From NCBI RefSeq assembly GCF_018304965.1, contig NZ_JAGQED010000002.1, positions 124,001 through 188,000 on the forward strand: 64,000 nucleotides of DNA, read 5' to 3'. A program made the translations under genes and the position numbers. Shown here piece after piece: positions 56,178 to 64,000 of the stretch. This DNA comes from Collimonas antrihumi. GTDB lineage: Bacteria; Pseudomonadota; Gammaproteobacteria; Burkholderiales; Burkholderiaceae_D. Numbering within the stretch: position 1 is the stretch's first letter; each line of letters starts with the position of its first letter. The notes beneath the pieces were generated by a model that had not been told where the DNA came from, did no database searches, and worked only from the letters and a program-made list of their open reading frames with translations.

Positions 56178-56369
56178 ATGTCAGAGTCTCCTCCGCAACG
56201 TCCCGATACCCCATGCGTGGCGGTTTGTTCCACCACTTTCGACGACGTCTGCCGTGGTTGTGGGCGTACCGTCAACGAGGTCGCCCATTGGGTCTTCATG
56301 ACCGAGGAAGAGAAAACCAAGGTCTGGCAACGGATTACCGCCGAGGGCTATCCGCGCCGGCAAGGGTAG
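56178..56369 (+). CDS. DUF1289 small cysteine protein
   Basis: This 63-residue protein has the family pattern TPCVAVCSTTFDDVCRGCGRTVNEVAHW, with four closely spaced cysteines that could bind zinc or an iron–sulphur cluster, then MTEEEKTKVWQRI. The function is unknown. AAAGGT lies 5 nt before the ATG at 56178; the frame is open further upstream without family character. Confidence 0.85.
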   Translation: MSESPPQRPDTPCVAVCSTTFDDVCRGCGRTVNEVAHWVFMTEEEKTKVWQRITAEGYPRRQG

Positions 56370-56874
56370 CCGCAGATGTAAGCTGCTTGCGACGGGGTGA
56401 CAGCAGATTGCTGGCGTACAAAACTCCGGCTTCCATGATTGGCGCCGTCGACGGCATGTCATGTCGATACCATTTGCAGCCGGCGATCGATAGCAGGACC
56501 ATTCCCCGATCGATTTGATGAAAATCGGTCTTGCCTTTCCTGTAACGTTGTGCGCGTGTCCCCGGGATTGTGTTGTTTTCGATCATCGAAATGACTGTAA
56601 CTGAATGAAAATGATCAGTTTTAACCCGTTCTTTATGTTAAAACTTGCTGTATATTTCGGCGTAAAAACAAGCTCTGTCACAAGGGATTGTGAGCAAAAG
56701 TTAAAGATAGCGATAGTGCATGGTTAAGAATATTTCTCTATGGCATATGGCTTATAATGCCGCGCGAAATGCCAGGGTTGTGATTGACATTGCGACAGGA
56801 ATTGCCATCGGCTCAACTCCCAAGATTGTTGGCAGAGCATGAAATCGATTTGATGGGTGTTGGAGAATGGTGAA
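56370..56874. other. 505-bp region upstream of the aryl-polyene cluster
   Basis: I see no gene here. The last 250 bp are AT-rich and should hold the promoter of the polyene operon, which from here reads without a break to the window end. I could not identify a dyad or sigma-specific element with confidence. Confidence 0.5.
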
Positions 56875-57678
56875 ATGAAACTCGGAGGTGTCAGATTTTC
56901 AATCGTATCTGACGCGGCATGGGCACCCGGACTGGATACGGCTGCAGCATGGCTAACGTGGGCCAACGATCCGCACGTCATTACCGGCAGTGGCGAAGCT
57001 GCTGTTTCCGCTATGCCTGCCATGTTGCGCCGACGTGCAGGTGCCATGGGAAAAATGGCATTGGAAGCGGCTTATAGTTGTCTTGGTGGCAAGAACGATG
57101 TGCCAACCGTGTTTTGTTCTCGCCACGGTGAATGCGTGCGCTCGGTAGAGTTGCTGGCCGATCTGGCTCAGGATCAGCCGCTGTCTCCCACCTCTTTCAG
57201 TTTGTCGGTCCACAATGCTGCTGCCGGCTTGTTTTCTATCGCCCGCCAGGATCAGGCCAGTCATGCCGCGGTGGCGGCGGGGCACAGTGGGGTGGAGCAT
57301 GCAGTAATCGAAGCCTGCGGCCTGCTTGCGGATGGTGCGGCTGAGGTGCTGCTGGTGGTTTATGACGGTTTTTTGCCTGAGATATTTGAAGAATATCAGG
57401 ATTGCCGGGAACAGCCATTTGCCTGGGCGTGGCTAATACAATCAGCGCAATCAGCGCAATCTGCACAGCCGGCAGGTACGGAATCGCCTGGTACTAGTAG
57501 TACCATTTCTCTGTCCTGGAGCGGGCCGGCTGGAGATGAAATGGATGCGATGAAACAAGAGCCAGGCAGCGGCCGGCAGCCCGCCGGTTTGGAAGTGTTG
57601 GCTTTTTATCTGCGTCAAGATCCCGAGCTGATCCGCACCATCGATGGCCGCCGATGGCGCTGGGGGCGTCTTGCTTAA
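56875..57678 (+). CDS. Beta-ketoacyl-synthase-like chain-length factor of the aryl-polyene cluster
   Basis: This is a 267-residue truncated ketosynthase-like protein. The segments PTVFCSRHGECVRSVELL, SPTSFSLSVHNAAAGLFSIA and GVEHAVIEACGLLADGAAEVLLVVYD match the APE chain-length factor (ApeC-like) that pairs with a ketosynthase to set polyene length. The ketosynthase catalytic Cys/His/His set is not present. A 9-bp repeat (57439–57465) adds QSAQSAQSAQ near residue 190. It is the first gene of the run; the next overlaps its 3' end. Confidence 0.86.
   Translation: MKLGGVRFSIVSDAAWAPGLDTAAAWLTWANDPHVITGSGEAAVSAMPAMLRRRAGAMGKMALEAAYSCLGGKNDVPTVFCSRHGECVRSVELLADLAQDQPLSPTSFSLSVHNAAAGLFSIARQDQASHAAVAAGHSGVEHAVIEACGLLADGAAEVLLVVYDGFLPEIFEEYQDCREQPFAWAWLIQSAQSAQSAQPAGTESPGTSSTISLSWSGPAGDEMDAMKQEPGSGRQPAGLEVLAFYLRQDPELIRTIDGRRWRWGRLA
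57439..57465. repeat. In-gene 9-bp tandem repeat (3 copies)
   Basis: CAATCAGCG-type units encode Gln-Ser-Ala repeats inside the chain-length factor, in a likely surface loop. Confidence 0.8.
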
Positions 57679-58450
57679 GCGTGCAAATCGCTATTGGCGC
57701 GTGCTGGCAACCGGTTTCAGCTTTGTGCTGTTTGCAGTTGGTGGCCTGTTCTTGCGTGTTACGGTTTTCCCGGTAATGAATCTGCTGATTTGGGAACGGC
57801 AACTGCGCATGGAGATAGCGCGTCGTGTGATTCGGCTGGCACTTCGCGGCTTTGTCGGATGCATGCGATGGCTGGGTGTGCTGGACTACGAAATTAGCGG
57901 ACTGGAACGATTGGAGCGGCAAGGTTTGTTGATTTTGGCAAACCATCCGACGTTGATTGACACCGTGTTCCTGATGGCGTTTGTCAAACGCGCAGATTGC
58001 ATAGTCAAAGGCCGGCTTTGGGATAATCCGTTTACAAGCGGGCCGCTCAGTGCCGCCGGCTACATCAGCAACGACCGCGGCAGCGGGCTGATCGATGATT
58101 GCATCAGTTCCTTGCGGCGCGGCAGCAACCTGATTGTTTTCCCGGAGGGCACTCGCACTGCCGGTGATGGTCAAATCAGCTTGAAACGCGGTGCAGCCAA
58201 TATCGCCGTGCGCAGTTTGTCAAATGTGACACCGGTAGTGATCCGTTGCCTGCCGCCGACTTTAGGCAAGGGCAGCAAGTGGTGGCAGGTGCCGCCGGTA
58301 GCGGCACACTTCAGCATTGAAGTAAAAGAGGATATAGAAGTACACGAATTTCTGGCAAAAGCCGGTAGCGAAGTATTGGCAGCAAGGCATTTAACTGCCC
58401 ATCTGCAAGATTATTTTAGAAAAGAAAGCCAGGGCTATGCAGCAGCTTGA
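57644..58450 (+). CDS. LPLAT-family acyltransferase (aryl-polyene cluster, first)
   Basis: This 268-residue protein has an N-terminal membrane helix (about residues 20–45) and a PlsC-like domain with NHPTLID (the N/H-x4-D catalytic motif) and FPEGTRTAG (the acceptor motif). It probably transfers the polyene or a fatty chain from ACP or CoA to a membrane lipid. The ATG at 57644 overlaps the chain-length factor by 35 bp; a TTG at 57671, preceded by GGGGGCG, would give a start LLKRANRYW closer to homologues and only an 8-bp overlap. Confidence 0.86.
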   Translation: MAADGAGGVLLKRANRYWRVLATGFSFVLFAVGGLFLRVTVFPVMNLLIWERQLRMEIARRVIRLALRGFVGCMRWLGVLDYEISGLERLERQGLLILANHPTLIDTVFLMAFVKRADCIVKGRLWDNPFTSGPLSAAGYISNDRGSGLIDDCISSLRRGSNLIVFPEGTRTAGDGQISLKRGAANIAVRSLSNVTPVVIRCLPPTLGKGSKWWQVPPVAAHFSIEVKEDIEVHEFLAKAGSEVLAARHLTAHLQDYFRKESQGYAAA

Positions 58451-58697
58451 AGAAGAAGTGAAGCAGATCATCATCGATGTTCTGCAGTTGGAAGATATCA
58501 CTACGGCCGATATCGTCACCGATGGGCCGTTGTTTGTCGATGGTCTCGGCTTGGATTCGATCGACGCGCTGGAACTGGGCGTGGCGATCCAAAAGCGCTA
58601 CGGCATTTCATTGTCGGCAGATTCGGCGGAGACACGTAACCATTTTGCATCGGTACGCACGCTAGCGGCGATGATTGCCAGCAACAGAAAGAAGTGA
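58437..58697 (+). CDS. Acyl carrier protein 1 (aryl-polyene cluster)
   Basis: This is an 86-residue ACP with the phosphopantetheine serine in GLGLDSIDALELG. The helical bundle pattern (EEEVKQIIIDVLQLE, then the serine, then AIQKRYGI) is standard. It carries growing acyl chains for the polyene synthase. It overlaps the acyltransferase gene by 14 bp. Confidence 0.9.
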   Translation: MQQLEEEVKQIIIDVLQLEDITTADIVTDGPLFVDGLGLDSIDALELGVAIQKRYGISLSADSAETRNHFASVRTLAAMIASNRKK

Positions 58698-58706
58698 CGG
58701 TGTGAA

Positions 58707-58979
58707 ATGATATTGACCAATTCCATGAGCAAGGAAGAAATTTACCTGTGGCTGGTGAATGTGTTGCATGAAATGTTCGAAATCGACAAGGACCAGGTAA
58801 CGCCGCAGGCCAATCTGTATACAGATCTGGATATCGATAGCATCGATGCGGTAGATCTGGTGGTCAAGCTCAAGCAACTCACCGGCAAGCGCTTGCAGCC
58901 CGATGTGTTCAAGGCCGTGCGCACTGTGCAAGACGTGGTCGACGCGCTGGCTGACTTGCTGGCAGAGGATGGCAAGTAA
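58707..58979 (+). CDS. Acyl carrier protein 2 (aryl-polyene cluster)
   Basis: This is a 90-residue ACP with the serine in LDIDSIDAVDLVVKL, different enough from the first ACP to be a specialised partner. APE clusters characteristically encode two ACPs side by side. The in-frame ATG at 58725 (MSKEEIY) is an alternative start that resembles homologues. Confidence 0.9.
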   Translation: MILTNSMSKEEIYLWLVNVLHEMFEIDKDQVTPQANLYTDLDIDSIDAVDLVVKLKQLTGKRLQPDVFKAVRTVQDVVDALADLLAEDGK

Positions 58980-59003
58980 GATTGCCAGGGAACTTCACAC
59001 AGG

Positions 59004-59633
59004 ATGCAGAATTTACCCGTTAACAAGTTGGTCAGGTTTAGGCGTTTTTTGCCCACCGTAGCGAGCTTGCTGGTCACGTTGCTCTATCCGCTGGCGATAT
59101 GGTTGGGGCACGGGCGGGTCGAGCCGCGCCTGCTAGCCCTGTTGCTGGTGCTGGCGGCAGCCACCCGTCTGCCAACACTGAAATTGAATCGCGGCAGCCG
59201 CTGGTGGCTGGCGGGCGCCTTGCTGCTGGCGGCGCTGGCGATATGGAACAATGCTTTGCTGCCTTTGAAGCTATATCCGGTGCTGGTCAATCTCGGCATG
59301 TTGGCGGTGTTCGGCTACAGTCTGTATGCGCCGCCATCGGTGATTGAACGCATGGCCCGCCTGAGCGATCCGGCTTTGCCGGTCTACGCGATTGCCTATA
59401 CACGCCGGGTTACCCAGGTCTGGTGCGTCTTTTTTGTCATCAATGGCACGCTGGCCCTGCTGACTGCCATCTGGGCCTCTGCCGCCGCCTGGTCGTTCTA
59501 CAACGGCGTCCTCGCTTATGTCCTGATGGGCTGCTTGTTTGCCGGTGAGTATCTAGTGAGGATCATTGTCCGGCGCCGTCATCGTCAACTCGACGCGCAG
59601 CATGAAGCACAAGCGGATGGGCAACATGTTTGA
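59004..59633 (+). CDS. COG4648-type membrane protein of the aryl-polyene cluster
   Basis: This is a 209-residue polytopic protein with about six hydrophobic segments (for example VASLLVTLLYPLAIWLG, WLAGALLLAALAIW and VWCVFFVINGTLALLTAIW) and a basic His/Arg C-terminus. COG4648 proteins occur in APE clusters with unknown role, perhaps helping membrane assembly or export. The 3' end overlaps the ligase start. Confidence 0.82.
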   Translation: MQNLPVNKLVRFRRFLPTVASLLVTLLYPLAIWLGHGRVEPRLLALLLVLAAATRLPTLKLNRGSRWWLAGALLLAALAIWNNALLPLKLYPVLVNLGMLAVFGYSLYAPPSVIERMARLSDPALPVYAIAYTRRVTQVWCVFFVINGTLALLTAIWASAAAWSFYNGVLAYVLMGCLFAGEYLVRIIVRRRHRQLDAQHEAQADGQHV

Positions 59634-61503
59634 GCGCCCTGATTTGCTGACGTTATTGAGTGCCCTGCCCAGCCATGATCAAGGGCAGAAGCAGAAGCAG
59701 GAGCGGGATCAGAATCGCCCATTCGCATGGCGCGAAGGCAAGCCGCTCAGCCATGCCTGGCTGGTTGCGCAAGTTGCCGCCTGGCGGCGCTTGCTGTCGC
59801 GCCAGGCCGGATCACGCTTCGCCTTGTATTCAAACGATAGCGCCACCTTTGCCTGCATCTTGCTGGGCGCATGGCAAGCCGACAAGACAATTTATTTGCC
59901 GGGCGATGTGCTGCCTGCCACCTGCGCAAATCTGAACGCGCTGGTAGACGGCTACCTGGGTGAATTTCCGCACCAATATGCACCGTTGACGCTCGATACC
60001 GACGACGATAACGCTAGCCATAACCAGGCAGAACCCGAATTCAAAGCGTTGCAGCCGGATTTTCCCGGATTGGTGATTTACACCTCGGGCAGTACCGGCG
60101 AACCGCAAGCGGTACCTAAATTCTTGTCTCAGCTGGCCACCGAAGTGGCGTCTCTGGAGCGCTTGTTTGGCGCCAGGATCGGCAACGCCGATGTCGTCGC
60201 GACGGTCTCGCACCAGCATATATACGGATTACTGTTCAAGATACTGTGGCCCTTAACTAACGGTAGAACAATACACGCGCAGCAAATCGGTTATCTGGAG
60301 GAGCTTCAGCTGCAACCAGGCGGCAAGCCGGTCGTCCTGATCTCCAGTCCCGCCCACCTGAGGCGTTTGCCTGTCGCGTTTACGCAGGATCAGGCCGCTT
60401 CGATACGCGCCATATTTTCATCCGGCGGTCCGTTGGAGGCCGAGGTCGCCTTTGCCGCCGGGGCTTTGTTGGGATCGATTCCGGTTGAGGTGTACGGCAG
60501 TTCTGAAACCGGTGGCGTGGCCTGGCGTCAACGTGTCGCCGGCGCAGACGATAGCTGGCAAGTGATGCCTGCGATTACCTGGCGCGTTGGCGCTAACGAC
60601 GACGTGCTTGAAATCTGCTCGCCACATTTGGCCGACTCCGGCTGGTACGCCTTGGCTGATCAGGTACAGCTTATCGACCCGCAGCGTTTCCGTTTGAAAG
60701 GGCGCGTCGATCGTATCGTCAAGGTAGAAGAAAAACGCATCTCACTGGACGCATTGGAGCGGCAACTGAAAGCAATGGCGCAAGTGGCAGATGCGCGCGT
60801 TTTGTTGATCGGACAGCCAGAGTTACAGCATGAATTGCAACATAAGCCACAACATAAGCCGCAACACAAATCACAACATAAGTCGCAGCAACGGCAGCGG
60901 ATTGCCGCCTTCGTCGTGTTGTCCGCTGCCGGCCTGCAGATTCTGGCAACGCAAGGCAAGCTGGCACTGAATCGCATGCTGCGCAACGGCATGGCGCATG
61001 CGGTGGAAGCGGTTGCGTTGCCGCGCAGCTGGCGTTATCTGGACGCGATGCCGGTGAACGCGCAAGGCAAGACTACCCGCGCCGATTTGCTGGCGCTGCT
61101 GGAATCGCCAGCGCCCGTCACCGCCAGCGCAGACCCGGCCGAGCTTCGGCGCAAGCCGCTCGTGCGTGTACTGGAACAAGAAACCCATCGCGTATTGCTG
61201 GAGTTGACCGTGCCGGCCGATCTCCTGTATTTCAACGGTCACTTTGACGGTGCGCCGGTTTTGCCTGGCGTGGTGCAGCTCGATTGGGCGATCAGCTATG
61301 GACGCCAATATTTTGCACTGGCGCCGCATTTCCTCGGCATGCTCGGCTTGAAATTTCAACGTGTGATTTTGCCAGACGCAGTAGTACAACTGGAGTTGCT
61401 GCACGATCCTAAAAAAAGCAGCCTGGCGTTTCGCATGGCCTCGACGTCCGGGCCGCATGCCAGCGGCCGCATCACGTTTGGAGCAAGCCATGCCGCAAGT
61501 TGA
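59626..61503 (+). CDS. Fused AMP-ligase and FabA/FabZ-like dehydratase (aryl-polyene cluster)
   Basis: This is a 625-residue two-domain protein. Residues about 1–500 are an acyl-AMP ligase with the ATP loop VIYTSGSTGEPQAVPK, EVYGSSETGGVAWR and RVDRIVKVEEKRISL, which would activate the aryl starter acid. Residues about 515–625 are a hot-dog dehydratase with LYFNGHFDGAPVLPGVVQLDW (catalytic His in GHF). In some APE clusters these are separate genes. The ligase C-terminal subdomain contains a QHKP/QHKS insertion encoded by a 12-bp repeat. I chose the ATG at 59626, overlapping the upstream gene by 8 bp; ATG codons at 59602 and 59617 are alternatives. Confidence 0.88.
   Translation: MFERPDLLTLLSALPSHDQGQKQKQERDQNRPFAWREGKPLSHAWLVAQVAAWRRLLSRQAGSRFALYSNDSATFACILLGAWQADKTIYLPGDVLPATCANLNALVDGYLGEFPHQYAPLTLDTDDDNASHNQAEPEFKALQPDFPGLVIYTSGSTGEPQAVPKFLSQLATEVASLERLFGARIGNADVVATVSHQHIYGLLFKILWPLTNGRTIHAQQIGYLEELQLQPGGKPVVLISSPAHLRRLPVAFTQDQAASIRAIFSSGGPLEAEVAFAAGALLGSIPVEVYGSSETGGVAWRQRVAGADDSWQVMPAITWRVGANDDVLEICSPHLADSGWYALADQVQLIDPQRFRLKGRVDRIVKVEEKRISLDALERQLKAMAQVADARVLLIGQPELQHELQHKPQHKPQHKSQHKSQQRQRIAAFVVLSAAGLQILATQGKLALNRMLRNGMAHAVEAVALPRSWRYLDAMPVNAQGKTTRADLLALLESPAPVTASADPAELRRKPLVRVLEQETHRVLLELTVPADLLYFNGHFDGAPVLPGVVQLDWAISYGRQYFALAPHFLGMLGLKFQRVILPDAVVQLELLHDPKKSSLAFRMASTSGPHASGRITFGASHAAS
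60838..60885. repeat. In-gene 12-bp tandem repeat (4 copies)
   Basis: CAACATAAGCCA-type units encode four QHKP/QHKS tetrapeptides in the ligase C-terminal subdomain, in an apparent loop between two beta strands. Confidence 0.88.
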
Positions 61504-62257
61504 ATTTAAGCCATGCGTGGTCATTCCGGTCTACGACCATGAACATGCTATCGGTACGGTGCTGGCGGCAGTACTTGCGCACGGCTTGCCTTGCGTACTG
61601 GTAGACGATGCCAGTTCGGCCGCGTGTGCAACGGTGCTTGATGAATTGTCAGCAGCCCATCCGCAGCAGGTCACCCTGTTGCGCCATGCCGTCAATCGCG
61701 GCAAGGGCGGGGCGGTGCTGACGGGTGTCCGGCATGCAGCCGCTGCCGGTTACACCCATGTGCTGCAGATCGATGCCGACGGCCAGCACAACACCGACGA
61801 CATCCCGCGGTTTTTGCAGCAGGCCGCTGCCCGGCCGCAAAGCGTGATTGCCGGTTGTCCGCAATATGACGATAGCGTGCCGTCGGTGCGTTTTTACGGG
61901 CGGTATCTGACGCACGTCTGGGTCTGGATCAATACCTTGTCGCTGGATATCAAGGATTCGATGTGCGGATTCCGGGTCTATCCGTTGCCGTCCTTGATGC
62001 ACTTGACGCGACGTAAAAAAATTGGCGAGCGGATGGATTTCGATACCGACGTACTGGTGCGTTTGCATTGGGATGGCGTGCCTGTCGTCAATCTGCCGAC
62101 GCGCGTGACTTACCCCATGGACGGCGTGTCGCATTTTCGCCTTGGCCGCGACAATTTGCTGATCTCCCGTATGCACGCGACCTTGTTCCTTGGCATGCTG
62201 GTACGTGCGCCGCGCTTGCTAGGGCGTCGTCTGCGGTTGGCGCGAGGCCGATCTTGA
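61490..62257 (+). CDS. GT2-family glycosyltransferase (aryl-polyene cluster)
   Basis: This is a 255-residue GT-A protein with CVVIPVYDHEHAIGTVLAAV, LVDDASSAAC and the DADGQHN metal site (DxD-like), then SMCGFRVYPL. It resembles dolichol-phosphate-mannose-synthase-like transferases found in APE clusters and may glycosylate the lipid anchor. GGAG precedes the ATG at 61490, which overlaps the ligase gene by 14 bp. The upstream in-frame ATG at 61457 is less likely. Confidence 0.88.
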   Translation: MPQVEFKPCVVIPVYDHEHAIGTVLAAVLAHGLPCVLVDDASSAACATVLDELSAAHPQQVTLLRHAVNRGKGGAVLTGVRHAAAAGYTHVLQIDADGQHNTDDIPRFLQQAAARPQSVIAGCPQYDDSVPSVRFYGRYLTHVWVWINTLSLDIKDSMCGFRVYPLPSLMHLTRRKKIGERMDFDTDVLVRLHWDGVPVVNLPTRVTYPMDGVSHFRLGRDNLLISRMHATLFLGMLVRAPRLLGRRLRLARGRS

Positions 62258-63216
62258 GCGCCAGCCAGCGTCATTGGGCACAGATCAACGAAGCCAGCTT
62301 TGTGGGCGGCATGCGGCTGTTGTTCGGGATCTACCGGATCGCCGGCCGCTGGCCGTTTCGGCTGGCGCTGTATCCGGTGCTAGCCTGGTATTTGCTAAGC
62401 AAGCCGGCCGCCCGCAGCGCTTCCATGCTTTATTTGCAACGGCTTTGCGATTTTAATCCGGCCGTGGCCAGGCTCAACCGGATTCGACCGGACTGGCGCG
62501 GGGTGTTCCGGCATTTTGCCGCTTTTGCCGAAAATATCCTCGACAAGATGTTGTTGTGGGGTGGCTTGTTCAAGACTGCAGACGTAGTTTCGTTCGGCCG
62601 CGAGCTGATGCAGGAAAGCATACAGGCGCAGCGGGGCGGCTTGTTGATTTGCGCGCATCTGGGCAATCTTGAATTATGCCGTGTGCTATCGCGCCAGCGC
62701 CACGCGTTACGAATTACGGTGCTGGTGCATACCAAGCACGCGCAGGCGTTTAACCGGCTGCTGGCAAAACTCGATCCGGACAGCCAGTTGAACCTGCTGC
62801 AGGTAACCGAGATGACGCCTGCTACCGCCATGCTGCTGGCGGAGAAAGTAGGGCGTGGCGAGTTTGTGGCGATTGCCGGCGATCGCATCCCGGTGGCGGC
62901 AGTGCCACGCGTTGCACGTGCCTCTTTCCTTGGTGAAGCGGCGCCATTTCCGGTCGGCCCTTATGTATTGGCCAGCCTGTTGCAGTGTCCCGTCTACCTG
63001 CTGTTCTCAATGACAAAAAACGGTCGCTCCGAATGTCATTTCGAATTGTTCAGAGACGCGATTCAATTGCCGCGCAAGAGCCGCGATCAAGTCCTCGATG
63101 AACTGGCCGCCGCTTATGCGGCAAGGCTGGAGCATTTTTGCTTGAAAGCGCCGCTACAGTGGTTCAATTTTTACGATTTTTGGTATTTATCCGGGTACAA
63201 AGATGCATCTCGCTGA
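62254..63216 (+). CDS. LpxL/HtrB-like acyltransferase (aryl-polyene cluster, second)
   Basis: This 320-residue LPLAT is of the lipid A late acyltransferase type. The catalytic-type motif is ICAHLGNLEL (H-x4-E), with FVAIAGDRIP and the basic segments around it; the N-terminus RHWAQINEASFVGGMRLLFGIYRI is typical. The start must be the TTG at 62254, which overlaps the glycosyltransferase stop (TTGA); the first upstream in-frame ATG lies deep in the neighbour. GAGG precedes it. The C-terminus overlaps the ammonia-lyase gene by 14 bp. Confidence 0.86.
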   Translation: MSASQRHWAQINEASFVGGMRLLFGIYRIAGRWPFRLALYPVLAWYLLSKPAARSASMLYLQRLCDFNPAVARLNRIRPDWRGVFRHFAAFAENILDKMLLWGGLFKTADVVSFGRELMQESIQAQRGGLLICAHLGNLELCRVLSRQRHALRITVLVHTKHAQAFNRLLAKLDPDSQLNLLQVTEMTPATAMLLAEKVGRGEFVAIAGDRIPVAAVPRVARASFLGEAAPFPVGPYVLASLLQCPVYLLFSMTKNGRSECHFELFRDAIQLPRKSRDQVLDELAAAYAARLEHFCLKAPLQWFNFYDFWYLSGYKDASR

Positions 63217-64000
63217 ACTGAAAGACTTGTCTGCCACAGGGCAGCCGGCACCGACACAACGCGCCGTCCGTTTTGATCAAGGCCGATTGACGATTGAAGA
63301 CATTGTCGACATCGCATCGGGATCGGCAAAGGTCGAGTTGTCCGATGAGCCGGCATTCCGCGCCGCGATTAGCCGCGGTGCCGACTTCCTCGATCGCCTG
63401 CTACGTGAAGACGGCACTATCTACGGCGTCACCACCGGCTATGGCGACTCCTGTACCGTGACCGTCCCGCCCGAACTGATCGCAGAATTGCCGCATCACT
63501 TGTACACCTATCATGGCTGCGGTTTGGGCGAATTGTTTAGTCCGGCGCAAACCCGGGCCATCATGGCGGCGCGGCTGGCATCGCTCAGCAAAGGATATTC
63601 CGGCGTCAGTGTCGGCCTGCTGGAACAGATCGCCCGCTTGTTGAAAGAGGATTTGCTGCCCTTGATCCCATCCGAAGGATCGGTCGGCGCCAGTGGCGAC
63701 CTGACGCCGCTATCTTATCTGGCTGCCGTGCTGTGCGGCGAGCGGGAAGTTTGGCGCGACGGCGTCAAGGTCAACGCCGCCGAGGCTCTGGCGGCAGCTG
63801 ACATTACACCGCTGCGCCTGCGTCCGAAAGAAGGTCTGGCGATCATGAACGGCACCGCGGTAATGACGGCCCTGGCTTGCCTGGCCTACGACCGCGCGCA
63901 ATACCTGGTGCGTATCGCCACCCGGATTACCGCCATGGCGAGTTTCGCCCTGGATGGCAATGCTCATCATTTCGACGCCACTTTGTTTTCCGTCAAGCCG
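63203..64000 (+). CDS. HAL/TAL/PAL-family aromatic amino acid ammonia-lyase (partial, cut by window end)
   Basis: The frame is open from the ATG at 63203 to the window edge, giving 266 residues of about 510. The MIO-forming Ala163-Ser164-Gly165 lies in VGASGDLTPLSYLAA and the catalytic tyrosine loop is YGVTTGYGD (74–82). In APE clusters such lyases are thought to supply a 4-hydroxycinnamate-type starter from tyrosine. The selectivity pair (Ser-His in HAL, His-Leu in TAL) aligns with Tyr103-His104 here, so substrate preference is not clear. It overlaps the preceding acyltransferase gene and continues the operon. Confidence 0.9.
   Translation, partial: MHLAELKDLSATGQPAPTQRAVRFDQGRLTIEDIVDIASGSAKVELSDEPAFRAAISRGADFLDRLLREDGTIYGVTTGYGDSCTVTVPPELIAELPHHLYTYHGCGLGELFSPAQTRAIMAARLASLSKGYSGVSVGLLEQIARLLKEDLLPLIPSEGSVGASGDLTPLSYLAAVLCGEREVWRDGVKVNAAEALAAADITPLRLRPKEGLAIMNGTAVMTALACLAYDRAQYLVRIATRITAMASFALDGNAHHFDATLFSVKP

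Overview
The window is chromosomal DNA of a betaproteobacterium, most likely an Oxalobacteraceae member close to Collimonas. The evidence is the gene order leuC–(entericidin)–leuD–leuB–asd–fimV–truA–trpF–trpB–trpA–accD–folC–dedD–cvpA–purF–metZ, the moderately high GC content, DUF2844/DUF3443 and COG4315 proteins, and an aryl-polyene cluster at the right end. The genus is inferred from gene content and was not checked by a search. I saw no rRNA, tRNA, CRISPR array, prophage or intact IS.

Layout. 1–7 kb: the end of a membrane acyltransferase gene, a MarR–CLC channel operon, a YdeI-like gene, an ECF sigma/zinc anti-sigma pair, a GST and two small lipoproteins. 7–11.5 kb: a three-gene envelope export operon on the minus strand (LolD-like ATPase, FtsX-type permease, AttH-like lipocalin). 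11.7–13.7 kb: a second ECF system (COG4315 protein, sigma, anti-sigma). 13.8–19.2 kb: a lipoprotein, a YbaK-like deacylase, an adenosine-specific kinase and a branched-chain 2-oxoacid dehydrogenase operon (E1α, E1β, E2). 19.2–26.6 kb: an atypical bifunctional PBP, a TAXI receptor, the DUF2844/DUF3443 pair and a NlpD-like LysM/LytM lipoprotein.

26.6–34.7 kb is the least conventional part. A glycine-rich lipoprotein stands behind a near-consensus sigma-54 promoter with a perfect 18-bp upstream palindrome. It is followed by a small ORF, a GlxA-type AraC regulator with a diguanylate cyclase, an orphan IS3 orfA, and two secreted Gly/Thr/Asn-rich proteins separated by a strong hairpin. I propose this as a candidate surface or matrix module under sigma-54 and c-di-GMP control. 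That link is inference.

34.7–54.6 kb is a housekeeping block for leucine, lysine/methionine/threonine, tryptophan, malonyl-CoA, folate, purine and methionine synthesis, with fimV and truA. 54.7–56.4 kb holds a TetR–LOG operon and a DUF1289 gene. From 56.9 kb to the right edge runs an aryl-polyene (APE) type cluster: chain-length factor, acyltransferase, two ACPs, membrane protein, fused ligase–dehydratase, glycosyltransferase, second acyltransferase and a HAL/TAL-type ammonia-lyase cut by the window end.

A window-wide peculiarity is the number of short tandem arrays (9–14 bp units, 3–7 copies) at gene ends, in leaders and in protein linkers.
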